NCBI GenBank assembly: GCA_036245805.1
Contig: BTRK01000002.1
Location: 15,741,067-15,805,066, forward strand
Source of the DNA: Pristionchus mayeri
Lineage: Eukaryota; Nematoda; Chromadorea; Rhabditida; Neodiplogasteridae
Direction: 5' to 3'
Length of the DNA: 64,000 nucleotides
Made by a program: the position numbers and the translations under genes. The notes under the pieces were generated by a model, which made no database searches, was not told the origin of the DNA, and worked only from the letters and a program-made list of their open reading frames with translations. This document shows positions 11,902-22,923 of the stretch, piece by piece; the stretch's first letter is position 1; each line of letters opens with the position of its first letter.

Positions 11902-12504
11902 TTAGCTCAGGAAGTCCCACACTCCTCCTTGCGTTGGCTGAAATGCTGCGAAATTCGGAGGAGCTGTCGTCCGCGAGCTATTTTCCAGATCCATGTCGAA
12001 TTTCTCCAAAAGCGTCAACCGAGGTCGAGAAGTCGCAGGAGGCTTTTCGACTGAAATATTACCGATTAAGGCGGGGAATACTGTAATTTGCAGAACAGTT
12101 ATGCATAACCAGATTAGTATAATATTAGAATGGAACAAAAACAATATCTCACCGACAAAACTGGTGTCTGGCGTGGGCATCTCTTCAACAGGCGGGACGG
12201 TTGACGGAGATGGTCGTCGAGTCATCTTGAAGTACTTGAACTTGAGGGAGCCGAGTAGCGATCGCTTGGAGCGGTGCACTGAGCAACACATTACTCTCCA
12301 TTTTCAAGATGAATAATTGGAAAAGGGTTAGGAATTAGGTAAATATAAATGTACTTCCAGCCTTTGAGACTTAGTTCGCGTTAGAAAAAATTAACTGAAG
12401 AATCAAAATGTTCAGATGATAAAAAATAGTTTTGATCCCTCACCAATCTCCGCTTGCAAGCTACACACGAGGATGCAGAGAAGAGCGAGCGCCGCGCCCC
12501 GCAT
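11902..12504 (-). CDS. Small secreted protein, unrecognised
   Basis: The ATG at 12504 (minus) gives MRGAALALLCILVCSLQAEI, a good signal peptide with cleavage expected after the Ala/Glu. A donor follows (GTGAGG). A middle exon encodes CCSVHRSKRSLLGSLKF and PPVEEMPTPDTSFV, with a basic KR site that could be cleaved. After an intron the last exon reads VEKPPATSRPRLTLLEKF and ends QGGVWDFLS, TAA at 11902-11904. The mature product would be about 90 residues. The acceptor of the middle exon is uncertain because an in-frame stop lies just upstream. The KR site and small size would suit a secreted peptide precursor, but no family is recognised. Confidence 0.45.
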
Positions 12505-13993
12505 TCTTGTCAGTTTAATTCCCTCCGCTCCTCCTTTTATCCCCTTCCTTCCTTCTTCTCTCTCCCATCTCACAAAGCAAACGACCATACACTCTAACTG
12601 CTCTAACCGTGAAGGGATCATGATGAATTGGGAGAGTCTCAGCCGAGAACCGCCTCGTCTTTTCGACAGTGAAAGGAGATAAGGTGGAACCGATGAGCTG
12701 AGTTATCTCATGGCTTGGCTAGCACAGCAGATCAGAGTTCGAACGGGCGATCTTCCGGGTTGCGTTAGCCGAAAAGTTGTTGGTCAGGTGCGATGATGAG
12801 GTTCCGCGAGCACGTTCGTCTAGCAGTGTGTTGTTCAAGAACGGTCTGTGCTCGCGGAATATTGGATGTGTGATGGAGATGGAGTGCGAGATCGTTCATG
12901 AGCACTACGCCGGATGAGAACCAAACCAATCTATAGAATCATTTTCATAGAATCACTTTGGGAACCTACTGTATACATGCAGGAGAAGGGTACTTTTTTG
13001 GATCGTATCCGGTAGGTTCTCAGCCGACATTGTGCCTCTTTCCTGCATATAATATGTGTCTCATCTTGCATTCAAATCTGCAATTACGTAGAGAACAAGA
13101 GAGAGGTGACAAGGAACCACAATCGGGAAGGAAGAGAAGAGCTATTAGAGAGTTCAAGTGCATTAAATTGCTCAATCGTGTGAGTTCCAAGGGAGGAACA
13201 TCTCCAAATTCGAGAGAGAATCCACTGGTCAGCAAAGTATTTCGCTGAAATATGATTGGAAGTGATTCGAACCAAATTTGGTGATCTTCAGTCTGAACTC
13301 ATCTATGATGGGCTGTATAATCTATCACTCTAGAAGAATCTAGAGTAGATATGGTCGTTGCGCAACTGGTATATCTAAATACCGTATTCCACCCACGCCT
13401 TCCATTTCCCTCGTTCTTGTTTCAATTACGGCCATGGTAGTCAACCCGTTCCGCACAGGTGATAGGCGTTCCTCGTTCTTCTTTTTGCTCGAAATTCAGC
13501 GCAATTTCGAAGCAAACCGCTCGTCCTTGGTGGGGGATCAGCTGAAATGTAACATCTCGTGATGAGAATTACCGAGGGCTGTGGGAAAATATTGAACGAA
13601 AAAAAGAGCAGGAAATTGTTGAGGTCATGGAAGGAGCCACTGAAATACGAACTGTGCACAAACAACAGAATTATGGAAATTTTCAAGTGTTACTGAATCA
13701 TTCCACCATAGCTGCCAGTTGATTGTCACGATGCAAGTTTCCATTTCCTACTGGCTCATTCATTTTTGGAATTTGTGCCTGTTAAATTTAGTTTATTTTG
13801 CGCTACGTGCATTCACTGGTCCACAATAGGCGAAGTATCAAATGCAGGCGATGTTAGTGCAGTTACCACCTTTCATCATGGTTTTCCTCTCTTCATCTCT
13901 GTCGATCCCCTTTTCATAGCAATATCATCTGTTTTTATAAGCGCGCTGAATATCTCTTTCATCGCGATCTCCTTTATTGAAATTCCAGTCGAA
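12505..13993. other. Intergenic with one strong hairpin
   Basis: No exon can be supported. It contains the hairpin at 12802-12859 and otherwise unremarkable sequence. The last part, ending ATTCCAG at 13987, may be the 5' leader or trans-splice acceptor of the following gene. Confidence 0.4.
12802..12859. repeat. 12-bp inverted repeat (hairpin)
   Basis: TTCCGCGAGCAC and GTGCTCGCGGAA are perfect reverse complements separated by 34 bases. The stem is GC-rich compared with its surroundings. It lies outside any recognised gene and its role is unknown. Confidence 0.6.
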
Positions 13994-14921
13994 ATGTCGA
14001 ATCCATCGTCGATTACCGCAAAATCTACTTCAAATCTCGAAGAGGTACTTTTTTGTGCTTTTTTTATTTCCCCGTTATTTGTTACCTTGGCGAATGGTAG
14101 GACCATGCTGAAGTGATATATTCACTTTAAAATGTTTAAAATAGACAATAAATATCTTCACTAGGCGGGATCCACTCGTGTTCTGCGTCGACCAATTTAC
14201 AAGTTCGTGAAATATCTTCGAACGCTTTTCGGTATTGTCACGACTTTCGCGCTAATCAGTGCTGGAATACACTGTCTATTCAAGTAAGCTAGTGACAATA
14301 CTCATTATTCAATGTTTTCTATCAAGAAAAGATCCCACCATTGCCATTGGAGTCTATCTCATTGTCATCTTCTGTCCCGTCTTCCTACTAGAGGTTCGAT
14401 TCATCCTCAGAACCCTCTGCGGGTGAGTCATAGTGGGCACTAGGTTGGGCGAGATCGCATGATCGTAAGAGACAACTGTTGCAACAGAGAGAGCCTTGCG
14501 AAATAGTTCTCCTAGTGTTGTCATACCGCTGCTAAACAATTCTACATTTCAGAACCGATGGAATTTGCTGCCGGATATTCTCAATAGTTTTGTCTTTCGA
14601 CAAGGTGTGAGTCCAAGAAGTTCCAGATATGAGTTTTCGTTCCAGATAAAACTCGGTCTCTTCTATCTTCTCCTTTCCATCCCCTGTTTCCTCGATGCTC
14701 TCAGTCCATCCATGTATTCACGAGTAGCAGGTAATCAATCAACAACGAAAATTTACGAATCAATGCGTTTTTTTAGGTTCCTTCCTCATAGTTTCAGGCA
14801 TTTTGTACCTACTGAAAGATCGCGAATACAAAATTGTGAGTGACTATTTACTTCACATCATGCGCACTGCTTTGTTTAGGTGAAAACGTACGTGACTCGG
14901 GATGCAGCAAACGGCAATTAA
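13994..14921 (+). CDS. TMEM72-like four-helix membrane protein
   Basis: Seven frame-consistent exons: 13994-14044, 14165-14283, 14327-14422, 14553-14604, 14646-14730, 14777-14835 and 14880-14921, giving about 167 residues. After a polar N-terminus (MSNPSSITAKS) come four hydrophobic segments: LFGIVTTFALISAGIHCLF, IGVYLIVIFCPVFLLEV, LGLFYLLLSIPCFLDAL and VAGSFLIVSGILYLL, then a charged tail. The layout and the wording of segments 3 and 4 (FL.YLLLS..CFL, pre-helix proline, then SLLII.GL.YFL-type) resemble vertebrate TMEM72, whose molecular role is not established. Likely a multi-pass membrane protein. The start was chosen because it lies just after an ATTCCAG acceptor and gives a clean phase-0 junction. 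The family assignment rests on pattern memory rather than an alignment. Confidence 0.6.
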
Positions 14922-15124
14922 TGCATTACAACTACCAAATAATGATGAATACGGCCGAGAGCCTGTATTTTTGCCTATGGATGCGCATTTACGCACATCG
15001 ACGTTTTAATGTTAGTTCAGAGATAAATATGAAAAGCAGAGCGGAGTTCAGTGACATATTTAACGGAATGCTCATGTCCGGTTAGAGTTTCTGACAATTC
15101 GGGCGTTACTTGAGTTAGTGTTGG

Positions 15125-16376
15125 TTACGAAGAACATATCACGCAACTGTAATCATTCGAGTTTTGACCTTTCTGCAATTCCAATCTGCTCACCTTCCGA
15201 TGGCCAATGAGAAGAATCCACGTTACTGCAGAAGTGCAGACAATGAAGGATACCCTACATGATTCATGCAATATATTTTGATTGCTGTACGCATACCGAA
15301 AGAGTATGAACAGTACTTGCTGTTCTTCTTCGGAAAGAGCAAGTGGCTTGACCATTTTCCCGTTGTACTCAACTACAGGCAAATTTTGCTTCCATTTGAG
15401 GACTAGTATGAAGATCATGAACAGACTATTAGGCCACTCAGCTAAAATTTACTGTTTCCTCCATTTTTGATTGTGACAACATACCCATGCTGATGAGGAA
15501 AGAAACGAAAATGCTCATTTTCATTGACTTTGAAATTGGTGTTTTCATATTTCCTCGACTCTGCAAGAAATGAGCTGAACGCTTTACTAAAGCAACAAAA
15601 ATCTACCCCCACGTTGTAAAAAACAATTTTCAGATACACAATTATGTATAATGCCAGCTTCAATGCGATGATTATGAGCGATATAATATCGAATGAATAC
15701 TGCAAAGTGAATTTTATTAATTTCAAAAAAAAAGTCTTACCACTCCAAAGCTGTCTAAATTTTCGAAGGAATACAGCGAAATTAACATTAAGCAAGAAAA
15801 AATCCATATAATAAAAACGAGCAATCGAACATTTCTCGTTGACCAAATCTAAAGTCCCGGAAATGCAGTTACATAGAAACTTGTCACCATCCGTTGATGA
15901 AATGGCACGAATATTATTGTAACACGAGAGAAGCAAATCATCAAATTGGAGAAGCTTGCAATTAGTTTTGAAAGGCCAATCTGAATTACATAAAGAATAA
16001 TTTTATAACAAAATTCATCAGACCGTAAAATAGGGTTGTTCTCCATAGACAAGCATTACCAACCAATGTTGGGTTATGAATGCAGCGTGGTACATGGTGT
16101 GATAGGTTATGCTGCTTGTTAGGTTCGCTGTGACTAAAACATTCAACAATAGAGCTCAAATTCAGAGAACAAAAACTCACTAATGCAGAGCAGAAATATG
16201 CGCATAGAGTAAACAATTTCTCTCCGTGCCACGTCTCCACGCAAAATGAAGAAAAATCTGATGATTTCATCCATTTTTTGAATTTTGTATAAACTTACCT
16301 GGCAAGAGTCGCAACATTGAACCACGCAAAAGTGGTCACAAGCTCGTGAAAATTCTCTAGCATCTTCTATAAACAC
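15125..16376 (-). CDS. Serpentine (7TM) receptor-like protein
   Basis: On the minus strand a series of short exons encodes successive hydrophobic segments. They include VTANLTSSITYHTMYHAAF with HWLVMLVYG (about 16040-16135), CKLLQFDDLLLSCYNNIRA (about 15930), VRLLVFIIWIFSCLMLISL (about 15790), YSFDIISLIIIALKLALYII (about 15680), MKMSIFVSFLIS, and a last exon with SFIVCTSAVTWILLIGHR ending VICSS (stop at 15125). Spacing and length (about 330 residues) fit a nematode chemosensory receptor, perhaps of the Sra/Srab kind given the Asp-Leu-Leu/Cys/Arg pattern after segment 2. The first exon is uncertain (MFIEDAREF, start 16376). The class cannot be settled by eye. Confidence 0.5.
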
Positions 16377-16960
16377 GATGGGGAAGAGGGAGTCGATCGC
16401 AACATTCCTTCTTTTTCATCAGTTTGTGTTAGAGCAGAGAGCATGTGAAGACACCATAATAACGTTCTGGTTTTGAGTTTTCAAACACATTAAAGGGATC
16501 CGGAAATCGAAAAACAAGTTTGTCTTAATTTGCGAGGCTTCGTCCCCTCATATTAATGGAATGTTTCAAAATAATTTAAAAAAATTGTTTAAACGAGAAA
16601 ATGGGCAAAGCCGGAGAATGGTATTTATTGGGGAGAGTGAATTAGGAAACATGGGACAATTACTGTATTAGAGCGAATTTGGAAAAAAATACGGTATTTT
16701 TCCCAATTGATTTTTGCCTATGCCAGGCCATGCCAAGGTCCTTCGGTTTAATTGGGATATTTCTTTATATTGTTTTGCTTTTTTTCAGTAATTTACGTTG
16801 TATTCCCTTTTCGGTGTTCTGATTTGTATTGGTGAACGCAGGATTAAACATATTACGGCTAATAACGGTGTTAAACCAGTTACTTTATGTCATTGCATGT
16901 CCTCATTTTCGTTCTCATTCCGTGTTTATTGCTTCAAGTTGCTATCAGTTTAGTTAGTTT
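16377..16960. other. Intergenic
   Basis: AT-rich sequence between two divergently transcribed genes. No exon, RNA gene or repeat is recognised; both promoters presumably lie here. Confidence 0.4.
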
Positions 16961-19900
16961 ATGGCCACATATACGTGCATCGCCTGTCCACTGCGCTCGA
17001 GCGATACTCGCGTCATTCCGTCCACTCCCGAGCTGAGAAGGGAATGGCTTCTCCGCTTCAACCTCATCCACGACGAGTTCTTAGCATTGGAGGAGAAAGT
17101 TGCGAGCGTTCAAGCACAAGGCAAGCGGGCTAGACTCTGTCACAACCACTTTAAGGACTCGATCGACAAGAAAAACTCGTTGCCTGATGATGTGAGTTGA
17201 CCTTACTTGCGTTATTGTCATTGTTGCCTGTGGGTTGTACTGAGCAATGCTGTAAAGATTTTCAATTGTATCATCAAGTATTTGTCGATTGCCTTACTCC
17301 GCTAGTTTAGCATCGGGAAGGGAGAAGGGGGGAAGGTCCACAACGTCTTCAGAGGGTGGACCAAGATCAAGACCAGGCAAGGACGTATTTCTATATTTCC
17401 GATTTCCGCTGTAATTATGCAATAGTATGCCCTGGAGAGGTAATACAATACAGGCCCAGAGGAGGCAATAGTACATGCAAACATGTCCATTTTAACACGA
17501 ATAGTATACACCACTTTTCCCCCTAAATCGTGTGTTTAGCATCGTGAGCAGACAGAAAGCCCTCCTCGTCTTCAGAGAGCAGATCACGACGAGGTTCAAG
17601 AGTCGAATTCTTTATTTCCGAAAGACTAGAATTATATCATAGTACGCTCTGGGAGGCAATCAGAGAAAATATAGGCCCGTTGGGGCGAGGATACATCTAA
17701 ACGGATATTTACTATTACAGTTCGAGCCCTTAGTGCACGAGCCAATCGATATGGTAGATGACATAGCCGATTCAATGTCCGACCTGCCGTTCCACATGCC
17801 GACTCCACAACACACTAGGTCTCAAGTACGTACAACAATATATTTATTCAAAGAATCTCGAAATTCAAAAACAATAGAGAAAAAAACAGAAAGAAAAATC
17901 AATTAGAGAAACGACGAAAGCCTCCTTACTAATTGCTATTCAATCAATCAATCAATTTATCTTATCAGGCGGAAACGCTCAGAAGATGATAGGTCGGTAG
18001 TCTTCATAAGTTGCACTCCACCAATGGCTGCCAATAGCTCGGGATAGGTCGTCTCTCCATCGCGCGCGAGGCTTTCCGGGGGGACGAGTCCTAATTGCTA
18101 TTAGCTTTATTCAAATGAAATCCATAAACGAAACAATAATTGAAATGCACTAGTATCATTTATTGCTAGGACAATAACGAGAAAATAATACTTCATATAT
18201 TGGCATATCAATTTAGTCCTACGTCCAATCTCAACAAACGATGCTATCCGAAGTGACGTCAGAAACTGGTGTCCTATGTGACCCACCCACCACTAAACTA
18301 CGCACCGACTACGTTCTAGTCAAGATGGACTGCCTCCTATCCCTCTTCTCTCGCTGCCACCAGTGTGGCATGAAGGAGATAAAGGACGACTCCTTCAAGT
18401 CGCACACCGTAGGATCAGCTCTGTGCCTGGAATGGTTTTGTAACGTGTGTGAAAGGAAAGTCAAGTGGTCTTCTCAACCGGTGATCGAAGGCTACTTCGA
18501 AGGAAACATTAAGTTGACAACAGCAGTGCACACCACTGCAGTTTCACTCCCGGTTAGTCTATATAAATCTATTGGAAAGTAGAACTACTTAGTATGAACG
18601 ATCGCAATGTGCAATAACCCAGGAACGGCATTCAGAGACTACTGGAGGCTGGAAAAGCAATGCGGCTCGCCCTTCCTTGCTACCGAACCATGCGAAAAGA
18701 ATTGAAAGAGATAGTTATGCCCGCCGTGGGTGTAGTATTCGCACGACGCATGGCACAAGCAGAAGCGACTGTGAGAGGAGCCAACCCAGTTAGTCGTTAT
18801 TCCTCACACTATGAAAATTATAATCTTTCTAATCATTGTGGGCACTCTCACTCTTGTCTCACCTGATCCAGCTTCCTGCTCTTCTCATCCAGGCAGCTTG
18901 CGCCGCCCACCCTCAATGTCCCAATAAGGGGATACCAAATCTACCCAACAACCCCTGGTTTCCCCCACCTTTGGAACTCCTCCAACTTCGATCTTGACTT
19001 TTTAAGGAGATTCCGCGACGCCCGACACTGAAATGTATAGAGGCATTATGTATACTTCAAATTTATTTGAGAGACACGGTAGAAAGAACAGATTCCAAAG
19101 GAGTGGCCGGGTGGATTCTGAGGCAGAGATGTATGGTATCTGGGGTTACTGTACTATCGATTAGGTACGGTATCTCGACTTTCTAAAAATAAAGTTAATT
19201 CGTGATTGCCGGGGTTACGGTAGGTTGGGGGAGGTTACGGTAGAGATGTATGGTATCTGGGGTTACTGTACTATCGATTAGGTACGGTATCTCGACTTTC
19301 TAAAAATAAAGTTAATTCGTGATTGCCGGGGTTACGGTAGGTTGGGGGAGGTTACGGTAGAGATGTATGGTATCTGGGGTTACAGTACTATCGATTAGGT
19401 ACGGTATCTCGACTTTCTAAAAATAAAGTTAATTCGTGATTGCCGGGGTTACGGTAGGTTGGGGGAGGTTACGGTAGAGATGTATGGTATCTGGGGTTAC
19501 TGTACTATCGATTAGGTACGGTATCTCGACTTTCTAAAAATAAAGTTAATTCGTGATTGCCGGGGTTACGGTAGGTTGGGGGAGGTTACGGTAGAGATGT
19601 ATGGTATCTGGGGTTACTGTACTATCGATTAGGTACGGTATCTCGACTTTCTAAAAATAAAGTTAATTCGTGATCGCCGGGGTTACGGTAGGTTGGGGGA
19701 GGTTACGGTAGAGATGTATGGTATCTGGGGTTACTGTACTATCGATTAGGTACGGTACTTAGTCTTGGCCTACCATGACTTACCTATCGAATTTACCATG
19801 ACTCATGTTTACTCTGTGGGGAACAATGCAAAATTGAACCGACCTATTTTACTCCCGAAGAGTCCTTCTTCCTCTGCTTCCGTCATCCCCCCGATAGTCT

Positions 19901-22421
19901 CCTGAAATCAGTTAGACATATCGTTTTGCCAACACATCCTTCTCTTCTTATTGGCAAATAAATCTAATTTGAGAGATTAAATTTTAGTACGGTATGGCAT
20001 TCTCCTCAGTATCACAACTTGTAAACGTTTCAGGCAGGAGTCGGAGTGGCAGTCGATGGAAGGTATTCGCACATGGGTCATACTGCTCCCAATGGGACTG
20101 TGCCATTCATCGACATCCACACCAACATCATATTCAATGTGAAGAACATGCATAAAGACATGCGGGGGATCGGTAGCGTTAGTTGATGTGAGTAATGTGC
20201 ACACTCATTTATTACAGAAGGCATTAGTGGTCGCATGGAGAAGGAAGGAGTGCGGATCGGACTCTTGGAACTGCAGGCAAAACAGTTCACGGTTAGATAT
20301 CCACACTATCCACCGCATTACCCTACTAGTTTCTATTGGAACTCGAGATAACTATGCAAGAAATGGCTATCGCCGATCGGATCGGAGTTATGATATAGCA
20401 ATCTAAATGTAGTCATTTACTGAGGAGCCATTCCTAACTGTAACGTGACTCATTCTTTAGATCACTTCGCTCGTATCTGACAACGATGGAAAGATAAAGA
20501 AGATGATGGAAGATCATCCTCGATTCTCTCAAATTGTCCACCATTGTGACTTTTGGCACCTGGTAAAAGGACTCAACAAGGTGTTACGAGAGGTATTCGG
20601 TTTACATTATATCACAAAATACTAAGCAGAATTAATATCGAACGGTGCATTGAATGCATTCAGTTAGCGAAGAGGAAAGAATGTCCTAACCTCGAATACT
20701 GGCGGCGCAAGATCGTGGACCACTGCTATGCAATGCATGAAAAGTTCCCGGATGACAGAAACACTGGGCTGGAATACATGAAGAGTGCCCTCGCGCACGT
20801 CTGCGACAGACATACTCATTTCGAGAAGGTAGTTAGTATACACATTGGTACATGCGTTTATTCAGGGTAGAAAAGAGATAGCTGTTCAGATTCCATTCCT
20901 GAAAGGAATCTCTGGATGTCTCCATCATGATCTGTCCGAAGAGTCGAAGAGTCACAAGATTGACAGGAAGAGCAATGAATTCGCACTTCTCAAGCATGCT
21001 CTTCTCAAGCCGTCCTTCACCAAGAGCTTCCTCCGAGCAGCTCCAAAAATGAATACCTCACCTTGCGAGAACTTCAACAGCGTTCTCAATCTGTACGCAT
21101 CAAAGACCATTGCAAGGTTAGTGAATAAACACATCCAACCAATATATTAGTCATAAGTTTTTTCCAATTTTGGAGGTGCAATTCAAAGTCACCTAAAAAG
21201 CGCTCTTAAAATCCTATCAGTACAGATCCGTAGGATAAGGTAGGGGTATAGTTCACACTTATAATCATATGTTCGAATTGTGCCGTGCGTTCTATGAACA
21301 CTAGGCCCTCTCAAGAGGCCTGGACTAAAGTGCGCTAAAGAGAGCATCCATGCATTAATAATATGTAAATATCAAAATGATAATCAACTAGAACCAAAGA
21401 CCAGAATATGCGAAACATTTAAAAGTAAAGATTGGAAAAAACTTATGACTCAACCTGATAGAACCTCATTGAAACTTCAAATCTCCCGCTACCAATTCAT
21501 CCATTTAGCTCGCAAGTGGCATACGACGAGAAGGTGAAACTTGCCGTGATGCACCATAACACACTTGCGATGGCGGAGGTTGTCGGTGTGCGAACAGAGA
21601 AGTCATCCTACCAGACAAATGCGAAGGGGAGAGGCAAAATGTGTGAAGAGGAAGAAGGACGAAGTGCCCCATGAGTGGAGGGATGAAGTTAGTGCATTGA
21701 ACAGTTAGTAGGAATGGACATCAAATCAATCAATAATGACATAGCGAAGCCCCAGAAAACTAAATTATTATTTTACCAGGTGTGGAGTGAGGTGGAGGGA
21801 GTCATCCGGAAGATCAGAGAGAAGGCATTCATGGAGAAGGTCGGAATCCCGGACTCGAATCGATACATGGCAGCGATCATCGAGCAGGATGAAGAATCGG
21901 ACGTAGATGTCGAGGGGGAGGAGAGCGAAGTATCCATCGAGTATGGAGTGGGATACGAAGAGGATATCGATTTCGACGCCAATCCAACTGCTCTCTCCGA
22001 GGACGATGCAGAGCATGAAGACGGAGTGGAGATGGGCGAGTCCCGAGGAGAAGAAGAGACGGTGGAGGAGGGACTTGGAGGAGTGGAAGAGGAGTCGGTG
22101 CCTTCCTCTGGATCAGACTGGAGTGAGGGAGAGGAGAAGGTGGGGATAGTTGTGGGGAGTGGACGAGGAAGAGGAAGAGGACGAGGACTTGGGCGAGGCC
22201 GCGGCAGGGTGGGAGGAGCATCCAGGGGGAAGGGACGAGAGGCAGTTGGACTGGAGACTTCGGAAGAAGAAGATGAAGAGGATCCTCGTGAGAAGCAGGA
22301 AAGGAAGAGGAAGGCGAAGAGAGGGCAGGAGGATGGAGGGGATGGAGAAGATGAGGGATCCGATGGCGGCGACACGACCTACGAACCACCCAAGAGAGGA
22401 CGAGTGAAGAGAGAAGCATAG
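16961..22421 (+). CDS. THAP-type zinc-finger gene with transposase-like core and acidic/RG-rich tail
   Basis: The first exon (16961-17190) has CIACPLRSSDTR and, 50 residues on, RLCHNHFKDS: a C2CH pattern of THAP-like DNA-binding domains. Middle exons include CHQCGMKEIKDDSFKSH and WFCNVCERKVKW (more Cys pairs, near 18360-18470). Then comes a core resembling Mutator-like or other DDE transposases: GVAVDGRYSHMGHTAPNG (about 20045), LVSDNDGKIKKMM with HHCDFWHLVKGLNKV (about 20475-20580), and SPCENFNSVLNLYASKTIAR (about 21060). The candidate acidic triad is Asp, Asp, Glu. The last exon (21780-22421) is Glu/Asp-rich, with a GRGRGRG block near 22165-22200 and a basic C-terminus. It may be a domesticated transposase or an aged element; no terminal repeats were found around it. 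An extra A in the run at 21636-21639 breaks the frame between the core and the tail, so the gene may be damaged or the base may be wrong. Confidence 0.55.
19125..19757 (+). repeat. 117-bp tandem satellite, about 5.4 copies
   Basis: The unit beginning AGAGATGTATGGTATCTGGG recurs at 19125, 19242, 19359, 19476, 19593 and 19710, an exact 117-base period. Copies are almost identical (single differences near 19383 and 19675) and the last is truncated. Each unit contains several TTACGGTA/TTACTGTA words. It lies in an intron of the THAP gene. The near identity implies recent expansion. Confidence 0.95.
21145..21460. mobile_element. Short mariner-type inverted-repeat relic
   Basis: TCATAAGTTTTTTCCAAT near 21151 and ATTGGAAAAAACTTATGA near 21431 are inverted copies. 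The right end continues into CAACCTGATA, like the termini at 41542 and 44077, while the left end has lost five bases. About 315 bp, no transposase, within an intron of the THAP gene. Confidence 0.7.
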
Positions 22422-22923
22422 AGGGGACAGAGGGTAGGGTTAGGATCATGCATAGGCCAGTTAATATTGTTAGAAAGAGCTCAATTTAATTGTTTTTTCC
22501 CGGAGACTATCACTTGTTACATCACTTACTTCGTTCACTCTGCATTGTCGCCCGAGTTGGTGTAGAGTAGTTGACCTTAATTAGACTGAACGTTTTTTTA
22601 GGAACACATTAATGGATAAAAACATACAAAACATTGCGAATCTCTATCACATTATCACTATTATCACATTATCTATCACAGAATATCGCAAAAAGAAGAT
22701 GGCAATATTGAGACCTGAGAACAACCTGAGAGTTAATGATTACCGTAATCTCTCACCTTCTCAGCCGACAGCGAGTCATCCGCCAGCACGCCCAACAGGA
22801 ACATGAGTATTCTGGAAAAAATATGATTTTTATTTGGAAAATAAGCAATGCTTTATACTACAAAGACAAAACAGGTCGTTCACTTGCCAAAAGAGGAGAT
22901 ACTACGATGGAATTCTTGCGTAC
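22422..22923. other. Gap between the convergent THAP gene and the PAD-1-like copy
   Basis: About 500 bases with no recognisable exon on either strand. The missing two thirds of PAD-1 cannot fit here. Confidence 0.5.

Noticed and set aside
12682..12765. Possible tRNA because of GTTCGAAC near 12737
   Set aside because: No convincing A-box, anticodon stem or acceptor pairing around it.
13766..14106. ORFs on both strands around the first exon of the TMEM72-like gene
   Set aside because: The third frame (MSNPSSITAKS, 13994-14044) splices in phase into the membrane exons; the other two do not connect to anything.
17930..18100. Possible retroelement or rRNA-like fragment with CGCGCGCG
   Set aside because: Too short and without recognisable motif; left as intronic sequence of the THAP gene.
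21773..22449. Long Pro/Ser-rich ORFs on the minus strand opposite the acidic/RG tail
   Set aside because: They mirror the codon pattern of the plus-strand Glu/Gly/Arg-rich exon; no splice sites or signal support them.
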